Shown piece by piece: positions 18,310 to 25,955 of a stretch of DNA of 43,974 nucleotides (position 1 is its first letter; every line of letters starts with the position of its first letter). The translations under genes and the position numbers were made by a program. The stretch comes from Novosphingobium organovorum. Lineage in GTDB: Bacteria > Pseudomonadota > Alphaproteobacteria > Sphingomonadales > Sphingomonadaceae. The stretch spans positions 1 to 43,974 of the forward strand of contig NZ_JALHLF010000027.1 of assembly GCF_022832435.1 (NCBI RefSeq), written 5' to 3'. The notes under the pieces are model-generated. The model had not been told where the DNA came from. It worked only from the letters and a program-made list of their open reading frames with translations, and ran no database searches.

Positions 18310-18876
18310 TCAGGCCTCTGCTGGGGCATCCGTCCGGGCGATGGTGGCCGGGCCTTCGGTAGGGGTGTCGGACGGCGCGCTGCGTGCGGCGCGCCACAAG
18401 TCGCGCATCGCGCGAAGGCCCGCGACGTCTCCGCTGGTAACCGTGCCCGCTTCGACCGGTGAGGGCGAGCGCGGGGCAAGCTGTGGGAAGCCCGAGCGGC
18501 CCGCGCCATCGGCTGGCGCGGCATGGCCGCGCGCGACCGACAGCAGTGTCGCCTTCATTTCCTCCGAACTGCATGGCCAGGGCAGATAAGCGCCCGCGCC
18601 CTTGAGCAAGGCGGCCGAGCGGCGCTCCGGGCTGGCTTCGGCGGAAAAGGCCACGAAGGGCAGGTCCTTGTGGTGCATGCGCATCAGCCGGCACAGCGAC
18701 TCGACGCCGCCACCAGCATCCTCGATCAGCAGCACGGCGTTCTTGGGCCAGCATTGCGTCAGTTCGGAATAATGTTCGAGGGGAATCACATAAGATGCCA
18801 TGTTGGTCAGGGCATGGGCGATGCCTGCACGCCGATGGATGTCGCTATCAATGAGAATTACTTCAGTGCGTTCCAC
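18310..18876 (-). CDS. Stand-alone response-regulator-receiver-like protein
   Basis: A 188-residue protein. The start is set at GTG 18876, because GGAGGT lies just five bases upstream; a GTG four codons earlier overlaps that site. Residues 1-115 follow the receiver-domain pattern: acidic pair D10/D12 (VILIDSD), the phospho-acceptor candidate D53 (LLIED), S78 in VAFSA, and KGAGAYLPWP. The invariant lysine before the final proline is replaced by W100, so phosphorylation chemistry may be altered. The C-terminal 75 residues are alanine-, proline- and serine-rich and probably disordered; no DNA-binding or enzymatic output domain is visible. No histidine kinase is adjacent. Function unknown; a protein-protein switch is one possibility. 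Confidence 0.62.
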   Translation of the reverse strand: MERTEVILIDSDIHRRAGIAHALTNMASYVIPLEHYSELTQCWPKNAVLLIEDAGGGVESLCRLMRMHHKDLPFVAFSAEASPERRSAALLKGAGAYLPWPCSSEEMKATLLSVARGHAAPADGAGRSGFPQLAPRSPSPVEAGTVTSGDVAGLRAMRDLWRAARSAPSDTPTEGPATIARTDAPAEA

Positions 18877-19185
18877 GTTTACCTCCACTCATATCTCTCA
18901 CTTGTGTCGCACTGTCAAAGATCACCATGGATAGATTTCATAAATACTGCTGTGTACAGATAATGAAATGCTCTGAAGGCCTAGGGATAAGTTCTATAAG
19001 TATAGATACTTAGCTGATTGATTCGTGGTGTTACTGTGGGGACTTGGGAAAGGGGGCGGTCTTGAGCCGGGTGCAACTGTCCGGCGATGTGTAAACGGCG
19101 GAAAAGTCCAAAACATGCAAATTATGCAAACATGGTCGCTGTTTCGTCATTTGCGCGCAACCCGCCTGCAGCCTAGATCGAACGG
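18877..19185. other. AT-rich non-coding region upstream of the receiver-like gene
   Basis: This stretch is far more AT-rich than its surroundings, especially 18890-19020. It holds a palindrome AAGTAT-AG-ATACTT at 18998-19011 and a direct repeat ATGCAAA-TT-ATGCAAA at 19115-19130. The receiver-like gene promoter (-) and perhaps the small-RNA promoter (+) should lie here. No protein-like ORF was seen. Confidence 0.5.
19151..19179 (+). promoter_or_regulatory. Candidate promoter for the small RNA
   Basis: TTGCGC at 19151-19156 and TAGATC at 19174-19179 are separated by 17 bases. The -35 has a good TTG, the -10 is weak. It is supported mainly by the strong terminator 40 bases downstream. Confidence 0.3.
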
Positions 19186-19250
19186 GCCTTTCAGGCATCC
19201 TCTCCCAAATGAACTAAAACGGCCGGTCCCTTGGACCGGCCATTTTTTTT
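19186..19250 (+). ncRNA. Candidate small RNA with intrinsic terminator
   Basis: No plus-strand gene precedes the strong plus-strand terminator at 19221-19250, so the terminator must end a non-coding transcript or a long leader. With the promoter candidate at 19151-19179 the RNA would be about 65 nt. Its single-stranded part contains CATCCTCTCCC, an anti-Shine-Dalgarno-like pyrimidine motif that resembles those of several alphaproteobacterial trans-acting sRNAs. The 5' end is a guess; a longer transcript from the AT-rich region is equally possible. No Rfam family was recognised. Confidence 0.4.
19221..19250 (+). terminator. Strong rho-independent terminator
   Basis: A perfect 9-bp GC-rich stem (GGCCGGTCC/GGACCGGCC) with a CTT loop is followed by A and eight T residues. 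It is a textbook intrinsic terminator on the plus strand. The opposite strand has GTTTTAG after the stem and is weaker. Confidence 0.9.
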
Positions 19251-19321
19251 GCCTGTTGCGCATGAGGGGGGGCGAGAAGGGCGCTCATGGCATCCGCCAA
19301 CCGCCGTTTCGGGCGCGCACG

Positions 19322-19353
19322 AAAAAGGGCGCCCGACATCCACCGAGCGCCCT
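19322..19353 (-). terminator. Rho-independent terminator after the OmpA-type lipoprotein gene
   Basis: On the minus strand AGGGCGC and GCGCCCT pair and are followed by TTTTC. It lies about 22 bases past the stop codon at 19376. Confidence 0.75.
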
Positions 19354-19375
19354 GGTTCGTTGCCGCGCGGCGGGG

Positions 19376-20050
19376 TTACTTCGCGCGCTGGGCTTCCTCG
19401 GTGGTGACCGGGGTGATCTTGATCTCGACGCGGCGGTTGAGCGCGCGGCCTTCGGGGGTGGTGTTGTCGGCGACGGGGTAGTTCTCGCCCATGCCCTGGG
19501 TCTGGATGCGCGCCGAGGCGACACCGCGGCTGGTGAGGTAGCGCGCGACCGAGTCCGCGCGGCGCTTCGAAAGATCCATGTTGTACGCGGCCGATCCGGT
19601 CGAATCGGTGTGGCCGTACACGTCGACGAGGCTGTTGGGGTACTGCACCATCGATTGCGCGACCTTGTCGAGCGAGGCCTGGAACGAGGGGCTGATCGCG
19701 GTCGAATCGACCGCGAACGTCACGTCGGGCAGGTTGACGAGGATGCCGTCGCCTTCCTGGGTCACGTCGATGCCCGAGCCCGCAGTCTGTTCCTTGAGTT
19801 CCTTGATCTGCTTGTCCATCTGGTAGCCGACCACGCCGCCCGCCACGCCGCCGATGCCCGCGCCCACGATGCGCGCGGTGCGCCCGCCGATCACGCTGCC
19901 CAGCAGATAGCCCAGGCCCGCCCCGCCCACGCCGCCGATCGCGGTGCGCGAAACCTTCTTCTCGCCGGTGTTGGGATCGGTCACGCAGGCCGAAAGAGTT
20001 ACGAGCGAGAGTGCTGCCGCTGCACCCACGATCACACGCGATGTCTTCAT
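19376..20050 (-). CDS. OmpA family lipoprotein with glycine-zipper segment (YiaD-like)
   Basis: A 224-residue outer-membrane lipoprotein. ATG 20050 begins a lipoprotein signal with lipobox LSAC and lipidation at C22. Residues about 38-80 are a glycine-zipper (GGVGGAGLGYLLGSVIGG, GAGIGGVAGGVVGYQMD), which may insert in a membrane. The C-terminal 115 residues form an OmpA domain with the peptidoglycan-binding pattern VDVYGHTDSTGSAAYNMDLSKRR (seen in parts) and ALNRRVEIKI. It probably ties the outer membrane to peptidoglycan. It is a single-gene unit with a terminator. AAGG lies about 9 bases before the start. Assignment firm at family level. Confidence 0.92.
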   Translation of the reverse strand: MKTSRVIVGAAAALSLVTLSACVTDPNTGEKKVSRTAIGGVGGAGLGYLLGSVIGGRTARIVGAGIGGVAGGVVGYQMDKQIKELKEQTAGSGIDVTQEGDGILVNLPDVTFAVDSTAISPSFQASLDKVAQSMVQYPNSLVDVYGHTDSTGSAAYNMDLSKRRADSVARYLTSRGVASARIQTQGMGENYPVADNTTPEGRALNRRVEIKITPVTTEEAQRAK

Positions 20051-20270
20051 GATAATGCCCTTCCTATCTCCGCAAGCATTCGTCCAGACTGTGCTTTTGT
20101 ACGCATTAACGCTGTATGTCTGTTCGCCTCGAACGATTGCGGCCGGGCAATGTTCCCTTTGGCGGCGGGCGTGTTTCGATAAAGGTTCGGGCCGTTTTTG
20201 TCGGCGGATTGCGCCGCGATGCAACCAAGTGCTTCGCGAAGCGGTCGAACTCTGCTAGCGCACGGGCATT

Positions 20271-21605
20271 GTGACGCCTTTTCCCTGGACCGACCTTTTC
20301 GTCATCGTTGGGCTCATCCTGCTCAATGGATTGTTTGCCCTGTCCGAACTCGCGATCGTTTCGGCCCGGGTTGCCCGGCTGCAAGTGAGCGCCGACAAGG
20401 GCAACAAGGCGGCGCGTACCGCGATCGCGCTGACGCAGGATCCGGGCAAGTTCCTGTCCACCGTGCAGATCGGCATCACGCTCATCGGTATCGTCGCGGG
20501 CGCCTATTCGGGCGCGAGCCTGGGCGGGCCGGTGGGCGAGCGGCTGATCGCGCTGGGCTTACCGGCGCACTATGCCGATCAGGCCGGTTTCGCGCTGGTC
20601 ATCATCGCCACGACTTACGCCAGCCTGGTGGTGGGCGAACTGGTGCCCAAGCAGCTGGCGCTGCGCGCGGCGGAGCCGGTGGCGATGGTCATGGCGTTGC
20701 CGATGGCCTGGATGGCGCGGATCATGGCGCCTTTCGTGTGGCTGCTCGACCGTTCCTCGGGCGTGATCCTGCGATTGTTCTCGATCCGCGGCGGCGGGCA
20801 GGAGCGGCTGACCTCCGAAGAGCTTCAGATGATCTTCGCCGAAGCCACCCGCTCGGGCGTGATCGAGGAGGAGGAGCGTGCGATGATGACCGGGGTCATG
20901 CGCCTTGCCGAACGGCCCGTGCGCGAGCTGATGACCCCGCGCAACCAGATGGACTGGATCGAGGTCGATGCGGACGCGGCGACGCTGCGCGCCAAGATCG
21001 AAAGTTCACCGCATTCGCTGCTGCCCGTCGCCGGCGAGGACGAGCGCGACACCATCGTGGGCGTGCTCAAGGTGCGCGACGCGCTCGCCGCGATGCTGGC
21101 GGGCGAGACGGTGAGCATCGCGGCGATGATGCGCAAGGCCGAGGTCATTCCCGACCAGCTCGACGCGATGGACGCGCTGCGCAAGCTGCAGACCGCCGAA
21201 GTGGCGATGGCTTTCGTCCATGACGAGTACGGCCATCTCGAAGGCCTGGTTACCCCCTCCGACGTGCTCGAGGCGCTGGCAGGCAATTTCGTGAGCCATC
21301 AGGACGAGGGCGACGAGCCGATGGTGGTCGAGCGCGAGGACGGCTCGATGCTGGTCTCGGGCGCGATGCCCGCCGATGCGCTGGCCGACCGGCTGGCGAT
21401 TACGCTGCCCGACGACCGCGAATTCGCGACTGCCGCCGGTTTCGTGCTGGCGGTGCTCAAGAAGGTCCCGCGCGAGGGCGAGCACTTCACCGAGCAGGGC
21501 TGGCGCTTCGAGGTGATCGACATGGATGGCCTCAAGATCGACAAGATCCTGGTCGAGCGCGAGGCGGGCGAAACGAGCGGCGACGGCGTGGTCGGCGAAG
21601 CCTAG
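20271..21605 (+). CDS. CNNM/CorC (hemolysin-family) membrane protein with CBS domains
   Basis: A 444-residue inner-membrane protein. The N-terminal DUF21/CNNM domain has hydrophobic segments near residues 6-27, 62-85, 98-115 and 130-155 and the family motif LNGLFALSELAIVSAR. A pair of CBS domains follows (VRELMTPRNQM start, EYGHLEGLVTPSDVLEALAG end), then a CorC_HlyC domain at about 345-430. Relatives are linked to magnesium/cobalt efflux; the old name hemolysin is misleading. The start is GTG 20271, which begins right before the first membrane segment; its ribosome binding site is weak. A long hairpin starts eight bases after the stop. Confidence 0.9.
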   Translation: MTPFPWTDLFVIVGLILLNGLFALSELAIVSARVARLQVSADKGNKAARTAIALTQDPGKFLSTVQIGITLIGIVAGAYSGASLGGPVGERLIALGLPAHYADQAGFALVIIATTYASLVVGELVPKQLALRAAEPVAMVMALPMAWMARIMAPFVWLLDRSSGVILRLFSIRGGGQERLTSEELQMIFAEATRSGVIEEEERAMMTGVMRLAERPVRELMTPRNQMDWIEVDADAATLRAKIESSPHSLLPVAGEDERDTIVGVLKVRDALAAMLAGETVSIAAMMRKAEVIPDQLDAMDALRKLQTAEVAMAFVHDEYGHLEGLVTPSDVLEALAGNFVSHQDEGDEPMVVEREDGSMLVSGAMPADALADRLAITLPDDREFATAAGFVLAVLKKVPREGEHFTEQGWRFEVIDMDGLKIDKILVEREAGETSGDGVVGEA

Positions 21606-21613
21606 AGGTTCGA

Positions 21614-21661
21614 TTCTGACATTTGAGACCCTATCGGATAGGGCGCGCTCAAATGTCAGAA
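21614..21661 (+). terminator. Long nested hairpin after the CNNM gene
   Basis: A perfect 14-bp inverted repeat (TTCTGACATTTGAG at 21614-21627 with its complement at 21648-21661) encloses a second one (CCCTATC-G-GATAGGG, 21629-21643). A short TTTCT follows the stem. It may act as a terminator, although the AT content of the outer stem is unusual. Confidence 0.5.
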
Positions 21662-21681
21662 TTTCTGCGAACCGTTAGACT

Positions 21682-21995
21682 GCGTGGACAAATTTGAGGG
21701 TGATCGGAACGACTGAATCGGGTGGAGAGCGGCCGCGCGGGAGCGTAAAAGAAAAGGGAAGATGTCCCGGGGGATGATCCCCCGGACCCTCGAAATGTCG
21801 ATGTTTGGGCACGCCCCATCCGTCCGGAACGATTGGCGCCGCAGGCTCTAGAATGTCTCCCGACGAACCCGAGCGCAACGTTTAGGTGAAGCGCACCGCC
21901 TCCAGTCGGGGTGCAGGGGGCAATGGCCCCCTGCTTCAACCCCTTCCTTCTTCGTCTGCCATGGGGCGAGACCGGACGGATGAATTTGTCGACGC
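21682..21995. repeat. Non-coding element with imperfect terminal inverted repeats and internal hairpins
   Basis: The 14 bases at 21682-21695 (GCGTGGACAAATTT) and the complement of 21982-21995 (GCGTCGACAAATTC) match at 12 positions. Between them are two GC-rich hairpins at 21767-21785 (CCGGGGGAT stem) and 21913-21934 (GCAGGGGGC stem). No convincing ORF or target duplication was seen. It may be a remnant or a non-autonomous mobile element. The whole gap 21606-22134 (529 bases) contains no gene. Confidence 0.35.
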
Positions 21996-22061
21996 CACCT
22001 AGCACTCATTTTTGATTCTAGCGAATTTTGAAGCGATTGCATTCGAACGACCGCTCCAGGC

Positions 22062-22114
22062 GGCAGACGAAAAGGGCCGGATGTGATCGTCACATCCGGC
22101 CCTTTTCGTCTGCC
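22062..22114 (-). terminator. Terminator after the DUF3035 lipoprotein gene (25-bp perfect inverted repeat)
   Basis: Arms at 22062-22086 and 22090-22114 pair perfectly around a three-base loop. On the minus strand the GGGCCGGATGTGA core stem is followed by TTTTCGT. It lies 20 bases past the stop at 22135 and closes the gpmA-to-lipoprotein gene array. The symmetry makes it active on both strands. Confidence 0.85.
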
Positions 22115-22134
22115 GTATTCGGATCAGGCGGCGA

Positions 22135-22554
22135 TCAGTGTCCGCCGATCGCGATCTGCGCGTCGCGGCCGTCGCCTTCGGGGGCGGCGAGGATCGCGCG
22201 GGTCACTTCGCCCTTGGCGACGGTGTAGGTCTTGGGATCGCCGACGTCCGAGCGGATGCCCGCATCGGCGGTGCCAGCCATCGCGATGGCCTTGGTTTCC
22301 ACGTCGCTACGGGCCTGCGGGCCGCCGAACAGCGCGTCGAGCGTCTTCTGCTCCATGGCCCCGTCCGAGGGACGCGGCTGGCCCTGCTTGGGCGGCTGGA
22401 GCGCGAATTCGGGCGGAACGATCAGCGGCGACTGGCGCTGCACGGCGAATTCGTCGGGACGGTCACGGTTGAACAGGCCGACGCTGCCGCAAGCCGACAG
22501 CATGACCGCGCCGCTCGTGACAAGGATCAGGGCACCGGTTTTCTTAACGAACAT
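22135..22554 (-). CDS. DUF3035 domain-containing lipoprotein
   Basis: A 139-residue protein. ATG 22554 is preceded by GGAGAG about 9 bases upstream and begins a lipoprotein signal with lipobox LSAC (C22). The segment NRDRPDEFAVQRQSPLIVPPEFAL is the diagnostic DUF3035 core (also called beta-barrel assembly complex subunit BamF in some alphaproteobacteria). The rest is alanine- and glycine-rich. It starts four bases after the lspA stop, so it is made with the peptidase that will mature it. Function unproven; an outer-membrane assembly role is possible from the BamF name. Confidence 0.82.
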   Translation of the reverse strand: MFVKKTGALILVTSGAVMLSACGSVGLFNRDRPDEFAVQRQSPLIVPPEFALQPPKQGQPRPSDGAMEQKTLDALFGGPQARSDVETKAIAMAGTADAGIRSDVGDPKTYTVAKGEVTRAILAAPEGDGRDAQIAIGGH

Positions 22555-22558
22555 CAAA

Positions 22559-23077
22559 TCAACTCTCCGGAGCGGGGCTTGCTGTGGTTTCGGGCTTGTC
22601 GCGCGAAAGCAGGGAACGGGCAAGGATAATCAGGACGCCGAGCGTTATAGCCGCATCGGCGAGGTTGAAAACGAGGAAAGGCCGCCACTCACCAAAATGG
22701 AGATCGGCATAATCAACGACATAGCCGAAGTTTATGCGGTCACGGATGTTGCCGATCGCGCCGCCCAGGACGAACCCCAGTGCGGCGATTTCGAGCATCT
22801 TGCGCTCACGCAGCATCCACACGAAGACGAACAGCGCAATCGCCCCGGTCATCGCCACCAGTGCCAGGCGTCCCTCGGCCGAACCGGCGGTGAACATGCC
22901 CAGCGACACGCCGAAATTCTGCGTGAAGCGCAGCGCGAAGATCGGCACGATCTCCTTCACGTCGCCGACCCGGTCGAGTCCGAGCGGGCCGGTCACCCAG
23001 GCCTTCACGGCCTGGTCGATCAGGAACACCAGAGCAGCAACCAGCAGACCCAGCAGGCGTTTGCGGGTCAGGCTCAC
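22559..23077 (-). CDS. lspA: Lipoprotein signal peptidase (signal peptidase II)
   Basis: A 172-residue inner-membrane aspartyl protease that cleaves prolipoproteins after lipidation. GTG 23077 is chosen because it overlaps the ileS stop in a GTGA arrangement; the longer frame lies inside ileS. Four membrane segments are visible. The catalytic aspartates are in VVDYAD and FNLADAAI, and the conserved N-x-GVS occurs in TQNFGVSLGM. The ileS-lspA order is typical of proteobacteria. Assignment firm. Confidence 0.95.
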   Translation of the reverse strand: MSLTRKRLLGLLVAALVFLIDQAVKAWVTGPLGLDRVGDVKEIVPIFALRFTQNFGVSLGMFTAGSAEGRLALVAMTGAIALFVFVWMLRERKMLEIAALGFVLGGAIGNIRDRINFGYVVDYADLHFGEWRPFLVFNLADAAITLGVLIILARSLLSRDKPETTASPAPES

Positions 23078-25881
23078 GCCGCGCTCTCCGCGGCGATCGC
23101 CTCGTCGCAGCGCGCGCACAGCGCGCCGTCTTCCGAAACCTCGGGCAAGTGGCGCCAGCAACGGCCGCACTTGTGGTGGTTGGTTTTGACGACGCTCACG
23201 CTCTCGCCTTGCCCGCGCGAAACTGTCGCGGTGATGAACAGCGCGGCGAGGTCCGCATCGCTGAAGCCTTCGGGCACCGCGTCTGCGGGCACGGTCACTT
23301 CGGCCTCGAGGCTCGAGCGCACGGTCTTTTCACGGCGCAGCGGCTCGATCGCCTCGGTCACCTTGACGCGCAGCGCGCGCAGCGCGTCCCAGCGCTGGGT
23401 GTCGGCCTCAACCTCGGGGACTTCGGGCCATTCGAGCAGATGCACGCTTCCTGCATCGGGGTAGCGCGCGCCCCACACTTCCTCGGCGGTGAACACGGTG
23501 ACCGGCGCGGCGTAGCGCACCAGCGCGTGGAACAGCGTATCGAGCACGGTGCGGTAGGCGCGCCGGCTCGCGTCCGCCGGATCGTCGCAGTAGAGACGGT
23601 CCTTGCGGATGTCGAAGAAGAAGGCCGAGAGGTCCTCGTTGCAGAAGTCGAGCAGACGCCGCACGTAGGTGTTGAAGTCGAAGTCGGCGACGGCCTTCCT
23701 CATGTCCGCATCGAGCGCGCCGAGCAGCGCCAGCATGTAGCGTTCGAGTTCGGGCATCTGTTCGGGCGCCACGCGTTCGTCCTCGGAAAAGTCCGAAAGC
23801 GCGCCGAGCAGGTAGCGGAAGGTGTTGCGCAGGCGGCGGTACTGGTCGCCCACGCCCTTGAGGATTTCATCGCCGATGCGGTGATCCTCGGTGAAGTCGA
23901 CCGAAAGCGCCCAGAGGCGGATGATGTCCGCGCCGTTGGTCTCCATGACCTTGAGCGGGCTGATCGTGTTGCCGAGCGACTTCGACATCTTGAGGCCCTT
24001 GGCGTCCATCGTGAAGCCGTGGGTCAGCACGGCCTTGTAGGGCGCCTGACCGCGCGTGGCGCAGGCTTCGAGCAGCGAGGACTGGAACCAGCCGCGATGC
24101 TGGTCCGAGCCTTCGAGGTAGAGGTCGGCGTGCGGGCCCTTGTAGCCTTCGGGGCGCAGCAGTTCGGGCCACTTGCCCGATTCGAGCACGAAGGCGTGGG
24201 TCGAACCCGAATCGAACCACACGTCGAGAATGTCGGTGATGCGCTCGTAATCCTCGGCGAGGTAGTCGTTGCCGAGGTATTCCTGCGCGCGTTCGTCCGA
24301 CCAGGCATCGACGCCCTTTTCGCGGATCGCGGCGATGATGCGCGCGTTGACCGCTTCGTCGACGAGGTATTCGCCGCTCTTGCGATCGACGAACAGCGTG
24401 ATCGGCACGCCCCAGGCGCGCTGGCGCGAGAGCACCCAGTCGGGACGGCCATGGACCATCGCACCGATGCGGTTGCGGCCCTTGGCGGGCACGAAACGGG
24501 TGTGGGCGAGCGCCATTTCGGCGGTTTCGCGCAGCGTCATGCCCTGCGGCATGCCCGACTTGGAGGCGGGCTTGTCCATCGGCACGAACCACTGCGGGGT
24601 GCAGCGGTAGATGACCTTGGCCTTCGAACGCCACGAGTGCGGGTAGGAGTGCGCGTAGTCGGCGCTTGCCGCGAGCAGGCCGCCAACCGCGGCAAGATCG
24701 GTGCAGATCGGGCCGTCGGGCGCGGTGAACTTGGGGTTGATGACCGATCCCTGGCCGCCCAGCCAGGGCCAGTCCTCGCGGTAGCGGCCATCGGCCTCGA
24801 CCACGAATTTGGGGTTGATGCCGTGCGCCTTGCACAGCTCGAAGTCGTCCTCGCCGTGGTCGGGGGCCATGTGGACGAGGCCGGTGCCCGAGTCGGTGGT
24901 GACGAAATCGCCGGCCAGCATCGGGCGCAGTTCGGCGTAGAAGCCGCCCAGGTGATGCATCGGGTGGCGCACCTTGGTGCCTTCGAGCCCGGCGCCCTTC
25001 ATGAAGAAGTGCAGGTCGTGCGTTTCATGGCCCAGGCGCTTGACGAAGGCATCGACGAGCGGTTCGGCGATCAGGTAGCGCCGGCCATCGGCCTCGATCA
25101 GGTGGTAGTCGATGTGCGGGCCGTAGGCGAGCGCCTGGTTGACCGGGATCGTCCAGGGCGTGGTGGTCCAGATCACCGCATAGGCACCGACAAGGTCGGG
25201 GTCCTGCGATTCGACGATCTCGAAGGCGACGTCGATCTGGGTCGAGACCACATCCTCGTACTCGACTTCGGCTTCGGCCAGCGCGGTCTTCTCGACCGGC
25301 GACCACATCACCGGCTTGGCGCCGCGGTAGAGCATGTCGCTCTGCGCGAACTTGAGCAGTTCGGTGACGATCGTCGCTTCGGCGTCGAAGTCCATCGTCA
25401 GGTAGGGCTTGTCCCAGTTGCCGCCAACGCCCAGGCGCTTCAACTGCTCGCGCTGGGTGTCGACCCAGTGGCGGGCGTAGGCGCGGCATTCGGCGCGGAA
25501 TTCCTCAGCGGGAACTTCGTCCTTGTTCTTCTTGAGCTTGCGGTACTGTTCTTCGACCTTCCACTCGATCGGGAGGCCGTGGCAGTCCCAGCCCGGAACA
25601 TAGGGCGCGTCCTTGCCCAGCAGCGTCTGCGTGCGCACCACCATGTCCTTGAGGATGTGGTTGAGCGCGTGGCCGATGTGCATGTCGCCGTTGGCGTAGG
25701 GCGGGCCATCGTGCAGGATGAACTTCTCGCGTCCTTCGCGCGCGGCGCGGATCTGGTCGTAAATTCGCTCGTCCTGCCAGCGTGCGAGAATGCCGGGCTC
25801 CTTCTGGGGGAGTCCTGCCTTCATGGGGAAGTCGGTCTTCGGAAGGAAGACGGTGTCCTTGTAATCGCGCTGTTCAGTCAT
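23074..25881 (-). CDS. ileS: Isoleucyl-tRNA synthetase
   Basis: A 935-residue class I aminoacyl-tRNA synthetase. HIGH is at residues 68-71 and KMSKS at about 631-635. The connective-peptide editing domain includes WTTTPWTIPVNQALAYGP. The C-terminal zinc finger has C905, C908, C922 and C925, so it is the bacterial type with a zinc-binding end. Length and start match the family. It is followed by lspA with a 4-base overlap and preceded by ribF at 74 bases. Assignment firm. Confidence 0.98.
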   Translation of the reverse strand: MTEQRDYKDTVFLPKTDFPMKAGLPQKEPGILARWQDERIYDQIRAAREGREKFILHDGPPYANGDMHIGHALNHILKDMVVRTQTLLGKDAPYVPGWDCHGLPIEWKVEEQYRKLKKNKDEVPAEEFRAECRAYARHWVDTQREQLKRLGVGGNWDKPYLTMDFDAEATIVTELLKFAQSDMLYRGAKPVMWSPVEKTALAEAEVEYEDVVSTQIDVAFEIVESQDPDLVGAYAVIWTTTPWTIPVNQALAYGPHIDYHLIEADGRRYLIAEPLVDAFVKRLGHETHDLHFFMKGAGLEGTKVRHPMHHLGGFYAELRPMLAGDFVTTDSGTGLVHMAPDHGEDDFELCKAHGINPKFVVEADGRYREDWPWLGGQGSVINPKFTAPDGPICTDLAAVGGLLAASADYAHSYPHSWRSKAKVIYRCTPQWFVPMDKPASKSGMPQGMTLRETAEMALAHTRFVPAKGRNRIGAMVHGRPDWVLSRQRAWGVPITLFVDRKSGEYLVDEAVNARIIAAIREKGVDAWSDERAQEYLGNDYLAEDYERITDILDVWFDSGSTHAFVLESGKWPELLRPEGYKGPHADLYLEGSDQHRGWFQSSLLEACATRGQAPYKAVLTHGFTMDAKGLKMSKSLGNTISPLKVMETNGADIIRLWALSVDFTEDHRIGDEILKGVGDQYRRLRNTFRYLLGALSDFSEDERVAPEQMPELERYMLALLGALDADMRKAVADFDFNTYVRRLLDFCNEDLSAFFFDIRKDRLYCDDPADASRRAYRTVLDTLFHALVRYAAPVTVFTAEEVWGARYPDAGSVHLLEWPEVPEVEADTQRWDALRALRVKVTEAIEPLRREKTVRSSLEAEVTVPADAVPEGFSDADLAALFITATVSRGQGESVSVVKTNHHKCGRCWRHLPEVSEDGALCARCDEAIAAESAA

Positions 25882-25955
25882 GACCGGCCGCCACTAGAGC
25901 AAATGCGCGGGTCTTGGAAGAGAGAGAAGCGTCCGCTTTTGCGGTGAGCGCGCTT

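Noticed and set aside
21649..22005. 118-codon minus-strand frame in the repeat-rich gap
   Set aside because: It runs across hairpins and the candidate terminal repeats, has no ribosome binding site and no protein-like pattern.
23149..25947. 932-codon open frame on the plus strand
   Set aside because: Antisense to ileS, which has all class I synthetase motifs.
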